NCBI GenBank assembly: GCA_963932465.1
Contig: OZ010791.1
Location: 322,458,283 to 322,522,282 of the forward strand
Direction: 5' to 3'
DNA: 64,000 nucleotides
DNA from: Maratus speciosus
Lineage: Eukaryota; Arthropoda; Arachnida; Araneae; Salticidae
A model generated the notes under the pieces. It ran no database searches, was not told the origin of the DNA, and saw only the letters and a program-made list of their open reading frames with translations. Shown here piece by piece: positions 34,061 to 44,415 of this stretch (position 1 is its first letter; each line of letters begins with the position of its first letter). Made by a program: the position numbers and the translations under genes.

Positions 34061-34912
34061 ATTATTTTTTAAAATCAAAATTATGTATTAAATTTAAATA
34101 GCATGCGGAATGATTCGTCCGCCAAATTTTAAAGAAATAATTAAAATTTTTCATTTGGCGATTTTTTGATTAAAAAAAAAATCCATGGCAAAGACAAGAG
34201 TTGTCTCTTACTTCCACTTTCATGGCAAGTTGACTTTGGCAAGGTTGAGAAAAGTTTTTTCTTTCTTTCGCACTTTTCCTTGCTTTTAACGATCATCAAG
34301 TACTGAGAAGTTTGGTTATAATTCTGTGACAGCGTGCATATATGTATGTGTCTCAAACATTGAACAAGAAATAAGGGTTCTTGAATTTCCTCCTGGAACC
34401 GGAATTCAAATCGTTTTAGTCCGGATATAGCTCAATTTAAAAGGTTAAAAAATCTGTAAAAGGACGGTAATAGGATAAAATGTTTATATGCAGTCAAATG
34501 CACATACAAAGAAAATAAAGGAAGGTATACGTGTGATTTATGTGCTAAAAGAAAAATTCAAGAAGACCTATCTGGTGAATTTTATTTTTACAGATAAATT
34601 ATAGAATTGATTATAATATTTTTTAGGGACACGCAATCTCCTGAAGTATGATTTCTCCAACCTGAAGCCTCTCATTTAGCCAAATAGATTACCAAAAGAG
34701 TTTATTTTACTGAAAATGTATTTGTTTATGGATCTAGAAAATTATCACTCAAGGAAGTAAACGTTCTAAAACGTATTTATCGTTTCATGATAAAATGTTC
34801 TACAAAAGCTAGAATTTCGTAATGAAGAGAACGAATATTTTTTCCAACTGGATTAAATCATATGCAAGGCTGGGGTAGCACAGTTGAAGTTTATTGCAAC
34901 AGAGCGAAAGAT

Positions 34913-34983
34913 GTCCAGACCAGGAATCGAACCTGGATACTTGGCGTGCCGTGCCAATGCTTTATCTGTTAAGCTATCCGGAC
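34913..34983 (-). tRNA. tRNA-like cloverleaf (SINE family S copy 2 or tRNA pseudogene)
   Basis: A full 71-base cloverleaf on the minus strand: acceptor GTCCGGA / TCTGGAC, D stem GCTT / AAGC, anticodon stem TTGGC / GCCAA with loop ACGGCAC, and T stem CCAGG / CCTGG with loop TTCGATT. The anticodon would be GGC, but the base before it is C rather than the near-universal U. The D loop lacks GG. Downstream CTTTCGCTCTGTTG matches the tails of the other family S copies, so a SINE head is more likely than a functional tRNA gene. Confidence 0.6.
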
Positions 34984-35126
34984 GATAACTGACTGACATA
35001 ATTCACTCTTATTTGTTGGACATGGCTGCGAACTGCAGCGCTAGTTTCATTCATCCGAACTATAACATTTACATCATGAAAGTGTGTTTTAACACGGAAA
35101 CTCCTGTATACCGTGTATCCTGTATC

Positions 35127-36120
35127 CCAACCAAAAATCAATTTTTTTATTGCTTTAGGGGAAAAGTGTCTAGAAATTCAGAAAGTAGACAAAATTTGCA
35201 ACAAATAGGATACACGACATTATGACGTAGGATGAACGGGGAGGGGGAGGGCTTCCTCTGGACATGCACTGCGGCGCTACGTGCACAAAGTTATGCAAGC
35301 CCAGGCAATAGGGGATTTTACCTGTCAAAATTAATACTAGTTCTGGATTTCGACTCATTTTATGTTTTTTGGATCGCTGAATCCGAATTTGTAATTTCCC
35401 ACCAGAATTTCACCCGGCAAATCCCCCAAAAATTGATTTTTTGAAAAAATTTGGTTTCTGAGAACATCGTATGGGGAATGTTCCGAGGCAGCCCCCACTC
35501 TCCCCGTTTATCCTGCGTGATAATATCATATATCCTAATTATTGCAAATTTTGTCTACTTTCTGAATTTCTACATACTTTCCCCCTAAAACAATAAAAAA
35601 GTTAATTTAAAAACAACTATTTTGGGGGGTTGCGGGGTGGAAATTTTGGGGGGGAAGTTAAAAATTCGGATTCAGCGACCCAAAAAACTTAAAATAGACC
35701 TTATAGGGAAAGTTCGGAGGGGAGAAGGGAGGGCGAATGTAAACGATGTGAGTGGTTATGTGAAATTGCGCAACACAGTCCACGCAGTACCGCGGCGCAT
35801 GTTCCGAGGCAGGTCCCCCCACCCCCATTCATCCTACGTCATAATGTCATATATGTTATTTGTTGCAAATTTTGTCTACTTTCTGAATTTATAGATACTT
35901 TTCCTCTAAAACAATAAAAAATTGATCTTTTAATAAAAACCTTTTTTGGGGGCATTTTACCATTTTTTTGGGGGGGTGGTGGTGTGGGGGGTTGCCGGGG
36001 GAAATTTTGGTGGGAAATTACAAATTCGGATTCCGCGACCGAAAAAAAACGTACAGTAAGCCGATTTCCAGAACGAACTACCATTAATTTTGCCAGGTAA
36101 AATCCCCTATTGGCTGGACT
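35127..36120. repeat. Direct and inverted module array with G-rich tracts
   Basis: Module A (GACAAAATTTGCAA..., ...ATGACGTAGGATGAACGG) is forward at about 35130-35245 and inverted at about 35490-35610 and 35815-35935. Module B (AGGCAATAGGGGATTTTACC, GAATCCGAATTTGTAATTTC) is forward at about 35303-35430 and inverted at about 35635-35690 and 35990-36117. G-runs at about 35624-35660 and 35958-36000 have G-quadruplex potential on the plus strand. The reading frames here are by-products of the modules. Confidence 0.82.
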
Positions 36121-37645
36121 ACTAGCAAAATTAGGAAAGATATTTAAAAGTGTAGGGTATACAAAAATCAACAGCAGTTGTTAATGATACAACAAAAAAG
36201 GAAACAAAAATAAATGAAGAATTTATTTCCCAATTTAACCAAAGATGAATCTCAAAAATATTTTAGAGACAATTTAAGTGTATTTCTGGAAATATCCAAC
36301 ACACAATAGAGAAATGTTAAGAAACCGTATAATTGAGGCATGGTGTTGTTGTTTATGTTATATGAAGTTAAGTTATATGAAGTTATATATTAAGTTATAT
36401 GAAGATTTTAATCGAAAATTTTAGTTTTAATTGACAATGAATTTATTTTGATAAGCCTTGAGTAACAGAATTAAAAAAAAACGTTACAGATAAGGTGGAT
36501 ATTGAAAGATTTAAAGAAAATTTAAAATTTTCAGCGACTATGAGGCGAGTGTTTTTTATATCCAAATGAGTACTAATTTTTCGCCCGAATTTTTTTTAAC
36601 GTATTAGAACAAATCTAGGAGGCACTACAACTTAAATTCTAGAAAAAGTTTTTTAAATATAAATAAGGACCACTGTGATATTCTATATGTGTGTGTGTGT
36701 ATTCAAGATTTACTTTTTTTGTTCTGTGTGTAATCCAAATAAAATAGATTTCTTCTTAACACGAAAAGAGATATTTATTAAATTGAAAAATATCGCATAA
36801 ACATCGAGTACAGCATGGAACACACACAATAAAAAAAAACTTGAATAGAATTAATTACATATTAGTTGAATAACATTTTACACAGCGTAATAATGGTATT
36901 TGAAATAATGTCGAAATAAATTTGAATTAATGTCGATATGGAGCCGTATATTCTTATAACAGAACATTTTTGTAAGACGTTAAATCTCAACAGTTTTTTA
37001 AGCATGTTACACACTGGAATACATTTTACAAACTGAGAGTTTCTGGAAACAAGTAAGACAACAAGAATGTTTTGTGCTGGAAACAAGAATGTTTGGCGCT
37101 GCACTCCCTCCCCCCCATCTGGTAGCTGTTTCAACAAACAAAACTCTTACTAACGAAATCCAATTTAAAAATAAAATGTGAATTAATATTCTATTAAAAA
37201 TATTTTATATTTCTTAATGTTTAACAATGAATCTATTCCTGAAAAGTTGTTTTCTTGGCCCAATAAATATTACTTTCACACAGAATATTATATCCATATT
37301 TATGTGAAAATATGCAAACGTTAACGCAATCTTCAGTTGATTATGGTCCAGTCTTACAAGAGTGTACAAATCGTACGGGTAATACATTAATAAAAAGCTA
37401 TTAAACCAATTAAGTTTAAGTATCCGTTCAGTTAACTCCTCCTCCTCCACAGGAAAAAATTAGAAGTTCTCTATCACAAGTCGAGGTCACGGGCATAATT
37501 TAAAATAATGTCTTCCCTAAAAGCCATGAAGTGATTTTAAATAATATTGAAGGCCCTTTTGGTCTTCTCTAAATATAATCGAACTCCGTTGATCTGTGGC
37601 TGTATCACTGAACTGCTAAATAAATAGTCCGATCTGCAACAAGGT
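36121..37645. other. AT-rich intergenic DNA
   Basis: Short (TG)n near 36689. A partial repeat, GCTGGAAACAAGAATGTTT, near 37040-37100. No gene recognised. Confidence 0.5.
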
Positions 37646-37937
37646 TATAGCGTCTAGAAGATATAGTGTGGAAATCGGCTGTTCCAGTAATGCTTTAAAA
37701 AGTGCTAAAAAATTAATCCATTAAATGTTGAACGATGCTGAATGACAAACGTCGACAAAAGTTCTTCACTGGCCGAAACGCTTTCTCAAGTGAATCCTTA
37801 GACAATGTTTACGTTTGAACTACCAGATGTCGCTGCAATCGACACGTATCGTTTAGTATTATTGGATATTTATGGGATACGATTTTTTAGCACTTTTTGT
37901 TTGGCCGATTGCCACACCTGACATTCTACACACTATA
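37646..37937. mobile_element. MITE family Q, copy 3, with target duplication
   Basis: Ends TATAGCGTCTAGAAGATATA and TATAGTGTGTAGAATGTC (right read inward). ACAAGGT lies directly outside both ends, a 7-8-bp target duplication of hAT-like length. Body as at 25117-25421. Confidence 0.87.
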
Positions 37938-38602
37938 ACAAGGTCCTGAGTCGAATTATTTCCACTTGCCAATTCTTTACACATAAATATAAATATTCGT
38001 AAATAAATCAATAGATATGATACATGAAACAAAGATTTGCTCAAAGTACTGATATTCATCATTACAATTTGCCTCAATCTGGCACATAGGCTAGTCTTTT
38101 TTAGTTTCTTTCTACAACATATTTAGTCTTGAATAAAGAAAAAAAACTACTTACCTAAGTAATATAGGTAAAAAAAAGCACAGATTTCGTGGGATAGTCC
38201 ATATAAAACAGAATTTTAATAACCTATGCTAAGTTTAAAGCACTTTGGTTATCTGAACATTTTCTAAATTCATTTTTCAATATACAGACCGTATATTTGC
38301 TAGCTATTCACTAGCTGTGTGGAAGGGTCATACTTTCCACTTTTAACAGCTTTTAAGTATTAAAATTGTTTAAAAATATTTTAGTATTGTTCTACACCAT
38401 CCTGAAAAAGAAAAGAAATTTTAAAATGGTATAGTAAGAAATTATCGTTTCTTATTAACTCAAACAGCAACAACAAAAAAGTTGTAATACTAAGAATTGC
38501 TAAAAGTACTTACCTAAAAATACTTTAATAACATACGAAGTATTTATAACATGAATTAACATCTTATTAGTCAAAAATTGCATTTCAGTTACATCTAAAA
38601 TT
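37938..38602. other. AT-rich intergenic DNA
   Basis: Nothing recognised. Confidence 0.5.
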
Positions 38603-38606
38603 TTAA

Positions 38607-39021
38607 CCCGTTTTACATTATAAAATTTCTTTTTGAAAAAAAAAATGAATTATTATTAATAGTTCAAGGTGAAGGTTTTTTTTTCAAAAGCGAAAATTTA
38701 TGTATACAAATCATCATAACTTTCAATTGGTAGGTAATAATAAGTTAATGATTTTAACTGTAGTATTCTAGTATTTTTTGTAATATTTTTAAATGCGTAT
38801 TAAAAGAGTTGTTTTTTTTTATACGTGTCTTATTAGCCGAACGGCGCGTCGTTTGCCACCAAAAATTCCAAAAGATACTTTTCGCTTTATTTGATCTTAA
38901 AATTTTGTGTCTTTAAGTAAGGCCAATTTTTAAATTGAAAAATAGTGGTGGTTATGTAAATAATTTATAAATGTGCACTTATTTTGACCGTTGCGTCAAC
39001 GCAACACCAGCGGGTAAAGGG
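38607..39021. mobile_element. Possible TTAA-type MITE
   Basis: Left TTAA at 38603-38606 followed by CCCGTTTTAC. On the right GCGGGTAAAGGG is followed by TTAG (one change from TTAA). Subterminal GTTGCGTCAACGCAAC is a hairpin. Ends match only over about 10 bp. Confidence 0.4.
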
Positions 39022-39563
39022 TTAGACTTGTCTATTATATCCGTACCCATCTTATTTATATACACGTGGTAAAATTACAATTTTAGGTGTTTTTCAAAAT
39101 AAATTTTTGGATATTCCATTAACACAAAAATGTTAGGCTTGTTACGTTATGAAATTCCGTTGAAATGCTGTTTGTAAAAGAGTTGATTTAGGGAATAGAA
39201 TTCTACTATGATTACCAGAAAAAAGTCTTTTCCAAACTTGAGCGATAAATCGTGAAAATGTTATTTCCGTATATAACAGTGAGAATTTCTCAAAATTAGC
39301 CTTTTAGCGACTTATTTCTTATGCCTAATTCAGTGATGTTTCGCGAAGTATTGTCAAGTTTTGCAAATGTATGTCTATGTAAATACTATGTGCTTATATA
39401 TACGACGCAAGTATACTTGGTACTACACCACAACAATTGTTATATTTGTGCAACTTTTCTGTTTTAACTTCATAGTCTAATATTTAACACGATGTCTTCA
39501 GCATTAATCGTGGACATATTTTTCTTTATAATGTAGATAGCTTCTTTATTTTCCATTTTATTA

Positions 39564-39641
39564 AATTCCTACTATTAGTTCACACTCTCCCTATATTTAT
39601 TCAATTCCTACTATTAGTTCACACTTTCCCTATATTTATTT
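39564..39641 (+). repeat. Two copies of a 39-bp unit
   Basis: AATTCCTACTATTAGTTCAC followed by TCCCTATATTTATT at 39564 and 39603. Confidence 0.9.
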
Positions 39642-39647
39642 ATTTAT

Positions 39648-40125
39648 ATATTTATATATCTTGTTCAAATTTTCAGTCGTTAATAAAATACTCATTATTC
39701 ATCCTATCAAGTTGAAATAAATTTTTTAAACTTGTACTGGATGACAATTGATGTTAATACAGTTTTTTCAATTATTAATTAATTAATTAAATTTTAATTA
39801 ATTAATTTTAGTTTTGCTTGGGAAACAAAACGATGGTCATTGGTTACTGAAGATCAATGAAAGTATTTTCAATAAGGGGTTACCATAGGGGGGGACCCTG
39901 TTCTGTCGCCAAATACCGCCAAGTTTGTCGCCAACTTGGCGATATCTCTAATATTTCGCCAAATTCCCATAGAGTTTCATTGTAAACCTACTTGCTTATA
40001 GAAAATCAACAAATTGAGATATTTTAATGCAAGAAAAACTAATATTAGCTTAAGGGATTATATTAAATTTTTCTTTGATGACCTAAGTAGGAACTGACTT
40101 TAAAAACAAAATTTTTATATTACTT

Positions 40126-40128
<3 letters not shown>
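39648..40128 (+). repeat. Left direct repeat framing a palindrome
   Basis: Matches 41423-41966 almost base for base: TATCTTGTTCAAATTTTCA, GATGACAATTGATGTTAATA, AATAAGGGGTTACCAT, CCTGTTCTGTCGCCAAATAC, then GCTTAAGGGATTATATTAAA. Contains nested CGCCAA / TTGGCG words. This copy lacks a 57-bp block that the right copy has. Confidence 0.93.

Positions 40129-40160
<32 letters not shown>
40129..40160. repeat. (TA)n microsatellite
   Basis: Uninterrupted TA run between the left direct repeat and the palindrome. A shorter one lies at about 41410-41428 on the other side. Confidence 0.97.
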
Positions 40161-40162
<2 letters not shown>

Positions 40163-40163
<1 letters not shown>

Positions 40164-41340
40164 CATCATTTCAAAATGCTAAAACACCATAACTTCAAAA
40201 GGAAGGTGTATATCTGCAGAAATTTTTTAACTATAAAATATTTATAAAAACAAGAAAGACAGGTAAAAAAACAAAAACAGTCTGTTCTTCATCAGTGGGA
40301 GGACAGACAGAAAACTAACTCCACCCCCCCACTTTTAAAATTTGCAGGTTTCTGAACACATGTTCACCCCGCATTCAATACTGAAAACTATTGTCATTTT
40401 ATTAATCTAATTCCATAAAAAACTCAAACAACTCAAATTAAAAACTAACAAACATAATATTAACCATACAAAAACAAAAAACTTTAATAAAAAGGTCTTT
40501 TAAAGGAATGCTTAAATTATCATTAAACTAAAAACAAAAGAAAAAAATAAGAAAACAAGCATGAATGCAGAATAAACATGCGCCCCCCCCCCCCCCCAAA
40601 CCCGCAAAATGAAATTTCTCAAAAACATGAATACCTGTATAATGTTTCCTACCCGTCAACTATAAACAAATAAATTTTTCTTCCAAATGTGATGGCAGCC
40701 TTCTGGATCTTTCTGTATGAAATGGGCATCCTAAAGTCTTGTTAAAAGAACGGGTGTCTATTGATGAATTGAAACGAAGGAAAGTTGCAGACCTGGAATT
40801 TCTGGTTTTTGATAATGGATTTGGAAGAAAAATTTATTTGTTTATAGTTGACGGGTAGGAAACATTATACAGGTATTCATGTTTTGAGAAATTTCATTTT
40901 GCGGGTTTGGGGGGGCGCATGTTTATTCTGCATTCATGCTTGTTTTCTTATTTTTTTCTTTTGTTTTTAGTTTAATGATAATTTAAGCATTCCTTTAAAA
41001 GACCTTTTTATTAAAGTTTTTTGTTTTTGTATGGTTAATATTATGTTTGTTAGTTTTTAATTTGAGTTGTTTGAGTTTTTTATGGAATTAGATTAATAAA
41101 ATGACAATCGTTTTCAGTATTGAATGCGGGGTGAACATGTGTTCAGAAACCTGCAAATTTTAAAAGTGGGGGGTGGAGTTAGTTTTCTGTCTGTCCTCCC
41201 ACTGATGAAGAACAGACTGTTTTTTTTTTTTTTACCTGTCTTTCTTGTTTTTATAAATATTTTATAGTTAAAAAATTTCTGCAGATATACACCTTCCTTT
41301 TGAAGTTATGGTGTTTTAGCATTTTGAAATGATGTAATAT
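40163..41340. repeat. 1.2-kb palindrome, arms of about 530 bp
   Basis: Left arm (from TTACATCATTTCAAAATGC at 40160) and right arm (to GCATTTTGAAATGATGTAA at 41338) are near-identical reverse complements, down to a centre of about 130 bp at 40690-40815. Each arm includes a poly-C/G tract, CACATGTTCACCCCGCATTC and CTTCATCAGTGGGAGGAC. The last word, read on the opposite strand, contains CUGAUGA, as in the hammerhead-like foldbacks elsewhere in the window, but no GAAA box follows. Probably a foldback transposon. Class uncertain. Confidence 0.9.
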
Positions 41341-41422
41341 GTTTTATTGCATTAGATATGTGCTGCTGTAGCGCCATTCATGCAGTAATTTATCATTAAT
41401 TTTGAAATAATATATATATATA

Positions 41423-41966
41423 TATATATTTATATATCTTGTTCAAATTTTCAATCGTTAATAAAATACTCATTATTCATCCTATCAAGTTGAAATAAAT
41501 TTTTTAAAACTTGTACTGGATGACAATTGATGTTAATACAGTTTTTTCAAATATTAATTAATTAATTAAAGTTTAATTAGTTAATTTTAGTTTTGCATGG
41601 AAAACAAAATGGCGGCCATTGGTTATTGAAGATCAAGGAAAGTATTTTCAATAAGGGGTTACCATGGGGGGGGGGACCCTGTTCTGTCGCCAAATACCGC
41701 CAAGTTTGTCACCAACTTGGCGATATATCGCCAAATTTGGCGGCGAAAATGAGTCGCCAAAAGTGACGCCAACTTGGCGATATCTCTAATATTTCGCCAA
41801 ATTCCCATAGAGTTCCATTGTAAATCTACTTGCTTATAGAAAATCAACAAGTTGAGATATTTTAATGCAACAAAAACTAATATTAGCTTAAGGGATTATA
41901 TTAAATTTTTCTTTGATGATCTAAGTAGGAATTGACTTCAAAAACAAAATTTTTATATTACTTGTT
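41423..41966 (+). repeat. Right direct repeat framing a palindrome
   Basis: Second copy of 39648-40128, with an extra block at about 41722-41780 rich in CGCCAA and GGCGAA words that could have arisen by local duplication. The minus-strand frame inside (41659-41850) is just the translation of these words. Confidence 0.93.
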
Positions 41967-42714
41967 GTTTACACAATTTAGGTTTTTTTTAAATTTTTAT
42001 ATTTCTCCCTGCATCTAACTGTTAACTTATATAAATAGCACTGTTATAGTCACGAGTGGGATTTCTTCACTGAATGAGGTGTCAGACATCATAATAAAAT
42101 TTAAAAAATAAAATCTTGACCTTGCGTTTGAATCTTGGTGATGTTTTTCTTATTGCTATTTTTACGTACGTTTTGGACCAAACAGTTATCTGAAAATGAA
42201 CGGCAACTTTACATATTGTTTTTCCCCATTTTTATAACATAAGTCTATAAGTGGTCAATGTTTTTAATTATTTCCGAAACCTTCGATTTTTGTTTGAAAA
42301 ATTGAAGAATTATTGAATTGTCTCAAATATTAAATTAAATTATTGGCTGACACTTCTCTCATAAAACCACCCATTTGATTAAAAGTTTTGAAATAGGGAG
42401 AATCTTATAAGTGAGAAAATTTATTACATGATTTGTGTGAAGTATAGAATTTAATCTTACACAGAAAGTAAAACAAACCTTCCATTCAATATGTTTGAAA
42501 ATAAAGATATTTCAAAGAATCTAAAGAACTTTCACAGAATACAAATGCTTGCTTTGTTGTATACATCCAAGTCACTGAGGTGTTATATGAATTTAAAAAT
42601 ATTATAAAAATACTGCGACTTCATTTGATGGCAACATATTTTGAATAATGTTTCAAAAAATATCTCAATAAAGAAATGTTAAAGTTCTAGTGCTAAATTC
42701 GCCTTCAGTAAATA
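41967..42714. other. AT-rich intergenic DNA
   Basis: Nothing recognised. Confidence 0.5.
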
Positions 42715-42847
42715 AATAAAATTCGTATAAAGCACAAATATAACGTACTAAAAATTCTTTTAGGTGCATATATATGATATAAATTATTTAAAATACATTA
42801 AAATACCATAAAAATACTTTAAAAATAAAATTAAAATCCCAAAACAT

Positions 42848-42877
42848 TTTCGGCCAAATTCACGCGGCCATCGTGAG
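42848..42877 (-). ncRNA. Hammerhead-like core, left arm of the Penelope remnant
   Basis: On the minus strand: CUCACGA (one change from CUGANGA), U, stem II GGCC / GGCC fully paired, then GAAAAUG. With the right-arm copy it implies an ancestral CUGACGA-GGCC-loop-GGCC-GAAA. Catalysis unlikely in this copy. Confidence 0.45.
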
Positions 42878-43098
42878 TGATTATTCGTATGTTGTTATTT
42901 CTCTTTGCACTCTCTTTATTTGTCTCTTTTCTCTTTATTTGTCAAGGAGAGACCATTGTAGTTTAAGGGTAGTAAGGAAGATAAGTTGGGAGGAAAAGGT
43001 ATTCAAATTTTTGTCAAAACAAGCATTCAACTTCTAGGTAACAATTCTTTCCAGACTTCATGGATGTTATATGACAATACATTGTTACATACTATATC

Positions 43099-43545
43099 TT
43101 AATTGGAAATTATTTCAAGGGATTCTCTTATAATTGCTTTCTGGTAATTACTTGTACGAGAGCTAATTTCAGAATTATTGAAATCTACATTTATCGATTG
43201 AATTTGAGCTAATCTTGCTAACGCAGTATGGGAACTTTTTAACCTGAGATCTGCTTCATGTTCTTTAATTCTGTCTGGAAATTTCCTCATTTTCATGCCT
43301 ATATAATGAAAATTTTTATTATCTTTTTTGAAAGGCATAATATATACCCCTGATCTATTGATAGCTTGGACTGGATCAATTTTTGCATTTAACAGATCTT
43401 TTAACTTTGGGGGAGGAACTGCGATTAATTTTACATCATATTTAAAAAGGCTATTCTTCATAATTTCAAAAAGCCTTGGGATGTAATTAACTTTACAATA
43501 TTTAAATCTTTTGCTTGCAACTGTGGTTTGTTTTCTATAATCTCC
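43099..43545 (-). pseudogene. Penelope-like element C-terminus with GIY-YIG endonuclease
   Basis: Minus strand, 5'-truncated. Upstream of the ATG at 43461 the frame stays open with KRFKYCKVNYIPRLFEI, the linker that follows the RT thumb in Penelope proteins. Then come KYDVKLIAVPPPKLKDLL, the endonuclease hallmark SGVYIMPF...FHYIGMKMRKFPDRIKEHEADLR (GVY, YIG, the arginine in RIKEH), and RTSNYQKAIIRESLEI near the end, followed by a stop. In complete elements this domain nicks target DNA for reverse transcription. The second hallmark tyrosine motif is intact, but the usual CxxC zinc pair before YIG is not visible. Frame breaks upstream of about 43545 and no RT core, so a fragment. Confidence 0.87.
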
Positions 43546-43662
43546 ATTCTTTCCCTAAAATTTTCATTCTTTTCCTCTCAACTTAGCTTCCATATCACCA
43601 TTAAATTACAATGGTCTCTCCTTGACAAATAAGCGCAAAGAGAAATAACATTTGAATAACCA

Positions 43663-43692
43663 CTGACGATGACCGTGTGAATTTGGCCGAAA
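43663..43692 (+). ncRNA. Hammerhead-like core, right arm of the Penelope remnant
   Basis: CUGACGA, U, stem II GACC / GGCC (one mismatch, loop GUGUGAAUUU), then GAAAACGUUUU. The CUGANGA and GAAA boxes are intact. AACGUU after GAAA is self-complementary, which would let two copies share stem III. Activity is inference. Confidence 0.5.
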
Positions 43693-43849
43693 ACGTTTTG
43701 AGATTTTAATTTGATTTTTAATCTATTTTTAAGGTATTTTAATGAATTTTAAATAATTTTATATTATATATGTGCCCCTAAAAGTAATTTTTGAACGTTT
43801 TATTTCTGCTTTATACGAATTTTAAAAAATATCACTGTAGCTTTGATGA

Positions 43850-43960
43850 ATGTCTCCAGTCACAAGCTTTGATGAAAAAGAGGAAATATAAAAAATAAAC
43901 ACATAACAATCTTGCTTTTTCTGGTTTTGTAAGAACTAATTCCTCGGAAATATGTTCGGA
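43850..43960 (+). repeat. Dispersed repeat shared with about 54310-54400
   Basis: AGTCACAAGCTTTGATGA, GGAAATATAAAAAATAAACA and CATAACAATCTTGC match TCACTAGTTTTGATGAGTAA, GGAAATATAAAAAATAAACG and CATAATATTCTTGC at 54.3 kb. Confidence 0.65.
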
Positions 43961-44220
43961 TAGCACGAACAACAGCAACAACAAAAATAAAAACAGTCTA
44001 AGTTATTCAAATATCATGTATAATTTATAACAAAATGAGATTTTATTCTGCACACTATTGTTCTCTTTTATATAAAATATAGTTGTTAGATTTTAGCGCT
44101 GTAACAAAATTTAAGATATGATTGGTATATTAAAGTATTTTTGGGATACCGATGGTAATTTAAATGTATAAATTACGTCAAAAGGTAAAATACAACGTAC
44201 GCGGTAATACGTTTCCGAAG

Positions 44221-44354
44221 GCATGGAAAAAGCAGCGACACCGATGACCACCTCGGGAACTCAGCTTTCGCTTTAGAGTGTTAGTGCAATCCCGAGGGGT
44301 AGACCACATCCACTCCTCCCGACTCTCAACCAGAGTCTGAGCATGGAAAAAGCA
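44221..44354. mobile_element. Unknown 106-bp retroposon-like insert with 14-bp direct repeats
   Basis: GCATGGAAAAAGCA occurs at 44221-44234 and 44341-44354, bracketing a 106-bp GC-rich block (GACCACCTCGGGAACTCAGC, CAATCCCGAGGGGTAGACC, CCGACTCTCAACCAGAG) in AT-rich surroundings. A perfect 14-bp duplication suggests target-primed insertion of a truncated LINE or SINE. I do not recognise the body. No pol III boxes and no poly-A tail are clear. Confidence 0.6.
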
Positions 44355-44415
44355 TATAAATATTACTATTGGTAATTTTCACAACAAATCAGCATTAGTT
44401 GAAAATAGGCCGATA

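Larger units (their letters stand above)
42715..43830 (-). mobile_element. Penelope-like retroelement remnant with inverted terminal arms
   Basis: Arms at about 42715-42970 and 43596-43830 are reverse complements (GGTCTCTCCTTGACAAATAA, AAGAGAAATAACA, GAATTTGGCCGAAAA, CTTTATACGAATTTT). Between them a minus-strand frame encodes the C-terminal part of a Penelope protein with its GIY-YIG endonuclease (see 43099-43545). Both arms carry hammerhead-like motifs. This combination of GIY-YIG, terminal repeats that may be inverted, and hammerhead motifs is characteristic of the Penelope order. The RT is missing, so the copy is truncated. Confidence 0.86.

Noticed and set aside
34913..34983. Functional tRNA-Ala gene
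   Set aside because: C instead of U before the anticodon, no GG in the D loop, and a tail shared with SINE copies.
35622..36171. Frames of 90 and 110 codons on opposite strands
   Set aside because: They fall wholly in the inverted/direct module array and change with it.
41659..41850. Minus-strand frame rich in repeated AKL/ATN words
   Set aside because: It translates nested CGCCAA/TTGGCG words inside a direct repeat.
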